From: an uncultured Kineothrix sp.
GTDB taxonomy: Bacteria > Bacillota > Clostridia > Lachnospirales > Lachnospiraceae
DNA length: 64,000 bases
NCBI GenBank assembly: GCA_910588855.1
Contig: CAJUSR010000007.1
Coordinates: 1 to 64,000, forward strand
Direction of reading: 5' to 3'
Shown: positions 10,301 through 16,611 of the stretch, piece by piece
Layout: the number at the start of each line of letters is the position of its first letter
How positions within the stretch are numbered: the stretch's first letter is position 1
Notes under the pieces: generated by a model
What the model was told of the DNA's origin: nothing
What the model saw: only the letters and a program-made list of their open reading frames with translations
Databases searched by the model: none
Position numbers and translations under genes: made by a program

Positions 10301-11731
10301 AATGACGAATTTGTAAAGTTGGTGTCTCAAACGGATGGCATTGAAATTGTGAAAGAATATATAATTGATTATAAAAAAATAAGAGAAGAAGGAGAACAAA
10401 AATACTTTGAAGCTTTATTCGACCAAAATGCCCTTCAAAAATTAATTGAGGAAGTGGCAGAACTTTGCAATGGAGAAGAAACTACATATAAAGATTTAGG
10501 AGAGATGAGATATAACCGTACAGAGTTAAGATATGACCTTGAGAAAGTGAAATGGGCGATTATCAAAAATAATTTTCGCGACAAGAAGGTTGTTCATTTC
10601 CTTTCACATATACCTTGTTGGGAGGACTTTTCCATCCTAATGATATATAAGGAAATAAAAGAAAAAAATATTATTGAAATATGCGATGCACATATCTGTT
10701 ATATTAAGGATTATTGTTTGAAAATTGTGGAACAAATAGACTTTGGGAACGAAATTGTCTATCAGAAGGATGGAAGTGTTACATATACAACACGCTGCGT
10801 GTGGTGTATCTTCTTTGCGAATCATTTTGGGTTTGATTATCGTAAGGAGATTATAATAAGTATGCTTTTGATTGATCCGTATTTATTTGGTGATGGGGAG
10901 AAAGAATCAATTTTTGCAGATTATATTACAAAACGATTAGATGATTATACTTTAAGACAACAGGTGCGTAGAAATTTAAAGGATGGAAAAGTTAAAGGAA
11001 ATTTAGCTGAGCCGTATTTTGAGTATTGTTTCAAAAATGATATGGAAGATGCTTTGGAACTGGCGGACACGATATTTATGGACTGTGAATATCGGGAGTG
11101 GTTAAGAAAAAAAGCGTTGGATTATATCGCCAAAATAAAAGGTTCTAATTATGTAATTGAAAGATATCTGAAGGATGCTGATAACACAATGTTATATTTG
11201 ATGGCAGATGAATTTAATGGGTATAGGGACGAGCGGTTAATTCAACGGATGATTGCTGAAAATCAAGCGTCAGAGGATGGATTTGCATTTTTGAAGAAAC
11301 TAATTGAGGCAGAAAGTGAATTTGGCTTAGAACGATATTATCAGATGGCAAAAGAGAAAAATGCGGTGCCAGATTTAAATCAGGATGTCTGTGAAATTAC
11401 AGAGGCTGTTGGAGAAATTTCTGAGGAAAAGAATATTGATATATTAATTAAATTAGTATTACTTCGATTTCATGAGGGATTTCAAGATAAACCTTATTTT
11501 GGGTTATATAATAGCACGTATAAAGCTTTGAAAAATATTGCTCAGAACAATTCTTTAAATGTAATGCATTGTTTGGAAAAAATAAAAGAGGACAATTATG
11601 ATAATCTGGAATTTAGAAGTTACTGCAGTCATTTGTTAATGGAGATAGAAGAGGAGTATTATAATATGGAAGATAAGTCGTGGACAATAAAGGAAGTGAA
11701 AGAGTATGAGATATCTGCAATTAAAGTTTAG
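7322..11731 (+). CDS. Metallophosphoesterase-NACHT STAND NTPase, candidate defence protein
   Basis: This 1469-residue protein joins two enzymatic modules. Residues 1 to about 250 are a calcineurin-like metallophosphoesterase with all metal motifs: SDLHIND (Asp8, His10), GDVVDGG (about 49), GNHDM (about 95), a THHS histidine (about 171) and GHTHG (about 206). Residues about 335-600 are a NACHT-type NTPase: Walker A GEAGSGKS (about 340), Walker B LIFDGFDEIE (about 395) and 'FEHNNFREYLAAEYI' at the end of the winged-helix region. The remaining 800 residues are helical-repeat-like, as in STAND sensors. Such layouts (effector, NTPase switch, sensor repeats) are those of bacterial NLR-like antiphage proteins. 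The phosphoesterase would then be the effector, perhaps a nuclease or nucleotide hydrolase. It follows hsdM by 30 bases within a mobile element. The start has a gtgaggtg ribosome site. The function is inferred. Confidence 0.85.
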   Translation: MKMLMISDLHINDCSEPYLKEIYHRIDRMIKVIFGQIDPMELLIVVMCGDVVDGGKKKYFKSAQKIFNYIKDNIKDNIKDNVQKERIEFVMVPGNHDMCDNSFCAFDEFNKKYCKDVIGIFETDSCCVKSIENFNFILANSTYHKDYNYGKVDFDAIEKSANPLLDNILVTHHSTVSEDDNDIASIRNVSRLISVINRKNIRYHFHGHTHGTLWTRIGNEGYSLGVGAMFFKAEEMVSQFHLITIKGNRIVKIVNYMYLIDRDKYISDLIYEEKDIDINEEVFIQEKYILKLKHPKNYISRKVGPFDIVQRGGISLVYNMEQIKSLYDLLSEKERIVLIGEAGSGKSYELQNLAYLIAQSKKAYPIFVKLNAYVNETIEELICAEIGDEHKAPMVLIFDGFDEIEEQNLNSFARRINTFVKKNSEQKIVISTRNNFYRNALEKTKAGTFYDFYECSLCPLSNADIDKYLKSIEIESDLFLDEAKNKNLKEQIYSPFYLVQLSKLFKNTGNLQEIDQLMRELIACSFEQDKNKYINTRDIESCKREVIKSLEFLAFAMQCMRKTSLSLKEYQELISRGEREIIKYCGVLKQNNKGQYEFEHNNFREYLAAEYIKDIPLDKVIDLVTYKENKNRIKASWMNVLSFAVMIYPKQELFDWIVKTEPSIVVKFESCRLSENIKTSIFCSIMERYKNDNVWISRDRNSEEDLAKFGQTEKSILYLLEEIQKPCHFRSQSNAIHIIGQMTDYFGKMKKVRAVLLDCCFNESTRSYEIAAAITALTNSILYDKEDAQKLLDFFDGNYDSDIRRALYYYIFENGLQDDAIDFVLDGMKDLDYYDTATYGMRRGTEDILASLEKYESIKKVLDFLLEKADSHSTMKLFKHLLEGLFIKAETFFKEGKQDILPCVQKIFWKASITYETDIMQNARGFLVNTEQIFSTYEWILQQPYNIYSECILENIMDEKCIDDFAEKYKNNSLQNKEVFISFVRRSKKDSYRNDEFVKLVSQTDGIEIVKEYIIDYKKIREEGEQKYFEALFDQNALQKLIEEVAELCNGEETTYKDLGEMRYNRTELRYDLEKVKWAIIKNNFRDKKVVHFLSHIPCWEDFSILMIYKEIKEKNIIEICDAHICYIKDYCLKIVEQIDFGNEIVYQKDGSVTYTTRCVWCIFFANHFGFDYRKEIIISMLLIDPYLFGDGEKESIFADYITKRLDDYTLRQQVRRNLKDGKVKGNLAEPYFEYCFKNDMEDALELADTIFMDCEYREWLRKKALDYIAKIKGSNYVIERYLKDADNTMLYLMADEFNGYRDERLIQRMIAENQASEDGFAFLKKLIEAESEFGLERYYQMAKEKNAVPDLNQDVCEITEAVGEISEEKNIDILIKLVLLRFHEGFQDKPYFGLYNSTYKALKNIAQNNSLNVMHCLEKIKEDNYDNLEFRSYCSHLLMEIEEEYYNMEDKSWTIKEVKEYEISAIKV
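7529..7564 (+). repeat. Three tandem copies of a 12-bp unit inside the NACHT gene
   Basis: The unit ATTAAGGATAAT occurs three times without mismatch and encodes Ile-Lys-Asp-Asn three times. It lies between the GDVVDGG and GNHD motifs, in a surface loop of the phosphoesterase fold. The unit is in frame, so changes in copy number would only lengthen or shorten the loop. Confidence 0.85.
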
Positions 11732-11870
11732 ATAGAGTAATCATATCGTTTGGCAAGAGTTTCCATTGTAACGGATTCACTTTAGCTGGATATTTAGATA
11801 AACGTTAGAGAATATTGAGAAAACTTAAGCTAGATCAGTTTTGGGATTTACGAACAGGAGAAGATATAGC

Positions 11871-12452
11871 ATGATGGGGCGGGATATTTTTGCCGCAGAT
11901 GGGGAATTTATAATATGTCCCATATCCAATGCGGATAGATGTGATTATGTAGAACTACATAGGCAATTGAATGGAGAAGCATCATTATATTTGAATCCGG
12001 TATCAAGGGATATGATGTGGGAACAGATATTAAAAAATGCGGATAGCGTTTTTTCATTGTTTACGGAAAACGGGGATTATTGTGGAAGTATAGAATTACA
12101 GTAGCCAGATAGTAATATACCTGAAATAGGGATAGATTTATTAGAAAACAAACGAAATCAGGGAATAGCGCCAAAGGCAGTCCGCCTATTTGCCGGAAGA
12201 GTATGCGAGATTAGAAAGATTGACTATTTTTTAATTCGTATTTCCTCAAATAATTCACATAGTAAATATGTGTTTGAAAAGATGGGAGCTATTAAAATTG
12301 GAGAAGAGGAAACGGCATTTTCACGTTTTGTGGAGGAATTTAGTGAAATTGCAGAAAAAGAAGGACAGGATTTAGAGCGATATAGGGATCTGTTTGGGGA
12401 AAGCATTGATGAAGTAGTGTACCGATATAGATTAAATCCGAATAAAGTTTAG
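11871..12452 (+). pseudogene. GNAT family N-acetyltransferase, interrupted by TAG
   Basis: Two open segments in one frame form a single GNAT protein. The first (start 11871, with AGGAG 10 bases upstream) ends at TAG 12102-12104 after GDYCGSIELQ. The frame then continues with 'PEIGIDLLENKRNQGIAPKAVRLF', which contains the acetyl-CoA loop region (R/Q-x-x-G-x-A), and 'NSHSKYVFEKMGAI', the usual beta6-alpha4 end. The stop lies between beta4 and beta5, so no active enzyme is expected. A CAG- or similar-to-TAG change would explain it. An in-frame Met at 11841 is also possible as start. It lies between the NACHT gene and the Schlafen-type gene. Confidence 0.82.
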
Positions 12453-12622
12453 ATGATTTTAAAATGAGAGAACTTCCAGATTTGTCTGCGGAACTTGTAT
12501 CAGTGTATCATTTACTTAACGAAGGAATATATTGGCAGGAAATAGTTTGGATTGAAAGGAAGTTTGTGGAGAAAATGAATGACTATAACACAAAACAGCA
12601 GCAAAAACAGGAGACACAACAA

Positions 12623-14260
12623 ATGGAATGGAAATGGTCATGGCAGGATGAGTTTCTAAAATGGTTGTGTGGATATGCTAATACAGATGGCGGCATTTTG
12701 TATATTGGAGTAAATGATGATGGCTACGTGGTTGGAATAAAAGATGCCAAAAGACTGCTCGAAGGTTTGCCAAATAAGATTAATGATAAGCTGGGGATTA
12801 TAGCCAGTATTAATCTCCATCAGACAAATGGAGCGGAAAATATTCGTTATGGAAATTGTATCCCTGCAAATATATCAGAAAAGCTAATTAACCAATATAC
12901 TTGTGGAAAACTAAATTCTAAAGTGATAGAAAGCACCGATCAGCGTTATAATTCTATTGTAATGATGGAAAAAGAAAACAAAATATGGGAGGATTCGGAT
13001 GGCACAAGGGATTATATTTCCATAGAAATTATAAAATATCCGTTTGCCATTTCGTGTGATGGAAAATATTATAAACGTTCCGGCTCAACATTGCATGAAT
13101 TAAATGGTTTTGAACTGCAAAATTTTCTGTTGGAACGCGCTGGAAAAACGTGGGATACAGTTCCGGTTCCAGAGGTTAGTGTATCAGATTTGAGTAAAGA
13201 TGCATTGGAGGCATTTAGAAAGAAGGCAGTGAAAAGCAACAGGATGACGGAGAGCGAAGTTAATGTTTCTGATGAGTTATTGCTGCGCAATTTAAAATTA
13301 TTTGATGGAGAATATTTAACAAGAGCGGCAATTTTATTGTTTCATCCGACACCGGAACGTTATGTGACGGGTTCTTATATTAAAATTGGTTATTTTTCAT
13401 TGGTAGGAGCTTTTGGCGAAGATGCGGAACTGATAGAAGATTTGCAGTATCAGGATGTTGTGGAGGGACCGCTTCTGTTACAAACCGATAAAGCGATTGG
13501 TTTGATTTTTACAAAATATTTTAAAGCATTAGTAGATTATGAGGGTATTCAACGGACAGAAACCTTTATGCTGACTAGAGGTATGGTTCGCGAATTGCTT
13601 CTCAATGCGGTTAATCATAAAGATTATGCAACAGGTGTGCCGATTCAGGTATCCATATATGAAGACCGAATCGTTATATTTAATATGGGATCATGGTCAA
13701 AACGTGTGCCTGCTGATGAGCGGGTATATAATAAGCATGAATCTGTACCATATAATCCTAAAATCGCAGATGTGTCTTTTCGTTCAGGAGATGTGGAGGC
13801 ATGGGGTAGAGGCTTTTTAAAGATAAAAACAGAGTGTAAAAAGATAAATGCGCCGCTTCCGCTCATAGATGCTGAAAATGGGGGCGTTTTGATAAGCGCG
13901 TCGGGTTGTGAAAAATATATGTCTATGCTAAGATACGGTCAGTATGGACAAGTAGGAGCAGACGGTATTTGGCGTGATGAAGAAAATGCAGGCAAGAAAA
14001 GCGGCGATAAAAAAGCGGCGATAAAAAGCGGCGATAAAAAAGCGGCGATAAAAAGCGGCAATAAAAAAGTGACGAAAAAGACTCAGATGCAGTATGATAA
14101 AATTCTTGCATTTATGGAAGAAGGAAAAGAGTATGGAATTTGGGATTTCTGTGAATTGTTGAATTTAAAAGAAAGCCGTACAAAGGACATTTTAAAAGGA
14201 CTTTCTGATTATATAGAGATAATTGGAAGTAACAGGGATAGACGTTATAGGAAAAAGTAA
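12623..14260 (+). CDS. Schlafen/AlbA_2-type ATP-binding transcriptional regulator-like protein
   Basis: The protein begins with the family signature EWKWSWQDEFLKWLCGYAN followed by TDGGILYIGVNDDG, the AlbA_2 (divergent Schlafen) domain. In the middle is a GHKL-type ATPase segment 'RGMVRELLLNAVNHKDY' and 'VEAWGRGFLKI'. Then come a Lys-rich repeat linker and a winged-helix C-terminus (QYDKILAFMEEGKEYGIWDFCELL). I chose 12623 because AGGAGA lies 8 bases upstream and the family normally starts here. The frame is open back to 12464 but that Met has no ribosome site. Such proteins are called RecG-like or DNA-binding Schlafen proteins and are common cargo of mobile elements. The biochemical role is not established; a defence or regulatory function is inferred. 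Confidence 0.8.
   Translation: MEWKWSWQDEFLKWLCGYANTDGGILYIGVNDDGYVVGIKDAKRLLEGLPNKINDKLGIIASINLHQTNGAENIRYGNCIPANISEKLINQYTCGKLNSKVIESTDQRYNSIVMMEKENKIWEDSDGTRDYISIEIIKYPFAISCDGKYYKRSGSTLHELNGFELQNFLLERAGKTWDTVPVPEVSVSDLSKDALEAFRKKAVKSNRMTESEVNVSDELLLRNLKLFDGEYLTRAAILLFHPTPERYVTGSYIKIGYFSLVGAFGEDAELIEDLQYQDVVEGPLLLQTDKAIGLIFTKYFKALVDYEGIQRTETFMLTRGMVRELLLNAVNHKDYATGVPIQVSIYEDRIVIFNMGSWSKRVPADERVYNKHESVPYNPKIADVSFRSGDVEAWGRGFLKIKTECKKINAPLPLIDAENGGVLISASGCEKYMSMLRYGQYGQVGADGIWRDEENAGKKSGDKKAAIKSGDKKAAIKSGNKKVTKKTQMQYDKILAFMEEGKEYGIWDFCELLNLKESRTKDILKGLSDYIEIIGSNRDRRYRKK
13997..14071 (+). repeat. Lys/Ala-rich tandem repeat in the Schlafen-type gene
   Basis: A 27-bp unit (AGCGGCGATAAAAAAGCGGC plus 7 more bases) occurs twice and then a third time in degenerate form, encoding SGDKKAAIK, SGDKKAAIK, SGNKKVTKK. 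It links the ATPase part to the C-terminal winged helix and is basic enough to contact nucleic acid. Confidence 0.8.
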
Positions 14261-14399
14261 GTGTGCTAACAATTATGCGTTGGCTACAAGGTGGCTACAA
14301 AAAATTTAAAAACATAGAGAAAATTGAATATTCTCAGGAAACCAAATGACAGAAAACCCCGAAAACATGCCATCTGTCACACAAGATTCCCTCAACCTA

Positions 14400-14462
14400 A
14401 TCCGTGAGGGTGGTAGAACAGTTGGTTCTGGTCGTGTGGCTACGGTTTTGAGTAATCAATAA
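14400..14462 (+). pseudogene. tuf: EF-Tu C-terminal tail fragment (possible att site)
   Basis: The codons read IREGGRTVGSGRVATVLSNQ then stop. The first 15-16 residues are the nearly invariant C-terminus of elongation factor Tu. No other part of EF-Tu is present upstream. A terminator follows 15 bases after the stop, as expected for a real gene end. The fragment lies on the same strand as, and 42 kb upstream of, rpsJ; in Firmicutes tuf ends the str operon just before rpsJ. The likely explanation is that the mobile element recombined into the 3' end of tuf and left this tail at its right junction. The left junction is outside the window. Confidence 0.75.
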
Positions 14463-14477
14463 AGAGCTAGATTTTAT

Positions 14478-14509
14478 GGGGCTTTCCAAGGAACCAGGAA
14501 GCCCTTTTT
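14478..14509 (+). terminator. Terminator after the EF-Tu tail
   Basis: Arms GGGGCTTTCC and GGAAGCCC (one bulge) enclose a 9-base loop and are followed by TTTTT. It is probably the native tuf terminator. Confidence 0.75.
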
Positions 14510-14548
14510 GGAATTTTGCAGCAGTAAAACAGCGGAAAGACAGCTGAG

Positions 14549-14674
14549 TTGCCCGGAAAGACCAAAAAAGAATTGCTTAGTTATAGAGCGGATAAATTTG
14601 TTCCAGAGTTATTATATATGAAGGATTTCAGTAACATGGATAATCTTGATATGATATTAGAATTGTTGGATTGA
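14549..14674 (+). pseudogene. Remnant of an unidentified gene, 3' end
   Basis: An open stretch of 41 codons ends in TGA and has protein-like composition (SYRADKFVPELLYMKDFSN, then DNLDMILELLD). It has no start with a ribosome site. It could be the tail of a deleted gene; I do not recognise the family. The following 60 bases up to the palindrome at 14736 show nothing. Confidence 0.3.
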
Positions 14675-14735
14675 TTATGTGGAATTAAAAGAAGTTATGT
14701 GAGTGGACGCAAGCTTGCAGTTTTTTTACCATATA

Positions 14736-14984
14736 GGATTCGGGTGTCAAAAGGGCTGTCCGGCAGTGCCGTTTGGCATATGGCACAAAAAAAATTGTGC
14801 AGCAAAACTTGTTTTGCTATTGTACGGAGCATTCCGATGAGCCTCTTAAGGCGAGAATTGTTTTCAGCATTGGCTTCCACGATTTTAGAGTCTCCTCTCC
14901 ATCGTACAAAAGTCACTTGCACAATATTCTTTTGTGCAATCTGCCAAACGGCGCTGCCGGACAGCTCTTTTGACACCCGAATCC
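14736..14984. mobile_element. Palindromic MITE-like element, family 1 copy A
   Basis: The 249-bp element begins GGATTCGGGTGTCAAAAG and ends with its complement (CTTTTGACACCCGAATCC), with long imperfect inner arms such as CTGTCCGGCAGTGCCG. At the centre a smaller inverted repeat (GCGAGAATTGTTTTC / CACGATTTT) gives a cruciform-like fold. It is flanked on both sides by ATATA, a possible 5-bp target duplication. Copies B (16173-16377) and C (39996-40231) share the ends and the inner sequence. It has no coding capacity; overlapping ORFs on both strands are by-products of the palindrome. Confidence 0.8.
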
Positions 14985-15235
14985 ATATAGGAAAGTTCTC
15001 CCAATTTCCCATATGGCAAAAGCAATTATCGCACTGCGGCGCAGTGGGGAGCATGTCGCTGCCGCGCCCCGCCGCAGGCGGAGAATCCTGCAAGCAGGAT
15101 TCTTTTTTGCCATATAGGAAAGTTCTCCGAATTTCCCATATGGTAAAAAGCAATAATCGCACTGCGGCGGAGGTGGAGTATGTCGCTGTCGCGCCCCGCC
15201 GCAGGCGGAGAATCCTGCAAGCAGGATTCTTTTTT
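14985..15235 (+). repeat. Tandem duplication of about 125 bp, each unit with a terminator hairpin
   Basis: Two near-identical units (14985-15111 and 15112-15235) both begin ATATAGGAAAGTTCTCC, run through a GC-rich stretch (GCGCCCCGCCGCAGGCGG) and end with GAATCCTG-CAAG-CAGGATTC followed by six T. These hairpins (15083-15108 and 15210-15235) are good Rho-independent terminators. The pair isolates the following protease gene from upstream transcription. Related pieces (GGAGGATGCGCACTGCG type) occur near 16428, 22099 and 40249. Confidence 0.8.
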
Positions 15236-15302
15236 AGAGGTGTATTATGGAGCGAAAAGTGGTTATAAAAGTTATTCAAAAAATCATGTCGGATATACAA
15301 CT

Positions 15303-16079
15303 ATGAACAGTAGAGATACAATAGAGAGCGAATGCAAAAATTTAATTTTATTTTTGTTTGCAGCATTTTTGATTCCCCTTGTGGCTATTGTTGCACAAAT
15401 GCTGATATCGAATGATATTATTTGTTTGGCACTTTATGGAATACAAGCGGCTGCCCCAACGATTTCTGCAGTTGTTGTACTTCGCTTAAATAAAGAGTTG
15501 AAAAAACATTTTACTCAAATGTTTCGGAGAGACCATTTGAGAATGGCTGTTATTCTTCCATTTATTATTGCATGTACAACAATGATTTTGGCAAAAATGA
15601 TTTTTTGTTCTTTGTTTGAAAGGGCTTTTATATTAGGGAATATTTCAAGGGCCCAATTTGTTATTATACTATGGGCGCTTTTTGCAGAAGAAATAGGTTG
15701 GCGGGGATATTTAGAACCGTTGCTCAAGATGCGTGGTGTTCCAAGATGGATGGTTCCCTGTATTGTCGGTGTGGTATGGTGTTTATGGCATTACCATTTC
15801 TTCTTGCAAGATGGTATGGAAGTGCCAATGCCGTTATTTTTTATTAGCTGTATCATTGAAAGCTATATTTATAGCTTTTTGATGAATGTTACCAACTATA
15901 ATATAGTATCAGCAATGACATATCATTTTGCGTGGAATTTATTGACGCGTATAGTGGCAATAAATCCTGCTGATAATAATGGAAACATATTCCCATATAT
16001 TATTTTGATTATATTAGAAGCATTGACATTGCTTGTATTTTGGATTATCAGAAAGAAAAACTACGAAACGGCAGTTTGA
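15303..16079 (+). CDS. CPBP family intramembrane metalloprotease
   Basis: The 258-residue membrane protein has about eight hydrophobic segments and the ABI/CPBP motifs: EEIGWRGYLEPLL (motif 1, EExxxR), WCLWHYHFF (motif 2 histidine) and YHFAWNLL (motif 3, HxxxN). These form the zinc-dependent intramembrane glutamic protease site related to Rce1. In bacteria such proteins often mature or give immunity to peptides. The start at 15303 is chosen by domain extent; its ribosome site is weak, and the frame is open further upstream into the tandem repeat, so the true start is uncertain. Palindrome copies A and B flank the gene. Confidence 0.85.
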   Translation: MNSRDTIESECKNLILFLFAAFLIPLVAIVAQMLISNDIICLALYGIQAAAPTISAVVVLRLNKELKKHFTQMFRRDHLRMAVILPFIIACTTMILAKMIFCSLFERAFILGNISRAQFVIILWALFAEEIGWRGYLEPLLKMRGVPRWMVPCIVGVVWCLWHYHFFLQDGMEVPMPLFFISCIIESYIYSFLMNVTNYNIVSAMTYHFAWNLLTRIVAINPADNNGNIFPYIILIILEALTLLVFWIIRKKNYETAV

Positions 16080-16172
16080 ATGTGTTATTTCAAAACAGCC
16101 GTTAAGCTGTCGGTTATTTTGTTTTGATGTGCAAATATTTAGCCGCCGAAGCGATATCTTCTATATAGAATA

Positions 16173-16377
16173 GGATGAGGGTGTCAAAAGGTCTGTCCGG
16201 TAGTGCCGCTTGGCATATTGCGCAAAAAATGTGCGCGTTCTATTGTACAGAGCATTCCGGTGAGACTCTTAAGGAAAAACGTGTTCCATATTGGCTTCCA
16301 CGATTTTTGAGTCTCCTCTCTATCGTACAAAAGCATGCCAATCGGCACTGCCAGGCAGACCTTTTGACATCCGAATT
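16173..16377. mobile_element. Palindromic MITE-like element, family 1 copy B (shortened)
   Basis: This 205-bp copy starts GGATGAGGGTGTCAAAAGG and ends CCTTTTGACATCCGAAT. It keeps the inner ATTGTACAGAGCATTCCG and TTGGCTTCCACGATTTTTG blocks but lacks part of the right arm found in copy A. Mismatches in the terminal repeats suggest an older insertion. Confidence 0.72.
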
Positions 16378-16427
16378 AAATTAGGGAATTACACCGCAAA
16401 CTCCCCGATTTGAAACTCCCTCTTTGA

Positions 16428-16536
16428 GAGGATATGCACTACGTACAAAAGGAAAAAGTTTGCTGGTGAAGTTGCGCTCCGGGAGGAAGCGCACTACACA
16501 CAAAAGGAAAAGCCTGCTGGAACAACTGCGCTTCGA
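16428..16536 (+). repeat. Two direct repeats of about 55 bp
   Basis: Units 16428-16482 and 16483-16536 both run GAGGA-GCACTAC-ACAAAAGGAAAA-GCTGG-TGCGCT. Similar single motifs occur at 22099 and 40249. The rest of 16380-16611 shows nothing else that I can name. Confidence 0.6.
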
Positions 16537-16611
16537 TGTAAGTATACGTTAAGTACATATAGTGCATACAACGTATATTTTTGCTTATAATGGTATGGCA
16601 GTAATTTTTCC

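Noticed and set aside
14400..14462. Tail of a tetracycline ribosomal-protection protein
   Set aside because: The IREGGRTVGSGRVA sequence is the EF-Tu C-terminus; TetM-type proteins end differently.
14695..15300. Overlapping ORFs of about 190-200 codons on both strands
   Set aside because: They run through the palindrome and the tandem terminators; openness on both strands follows from the inverted repeat.
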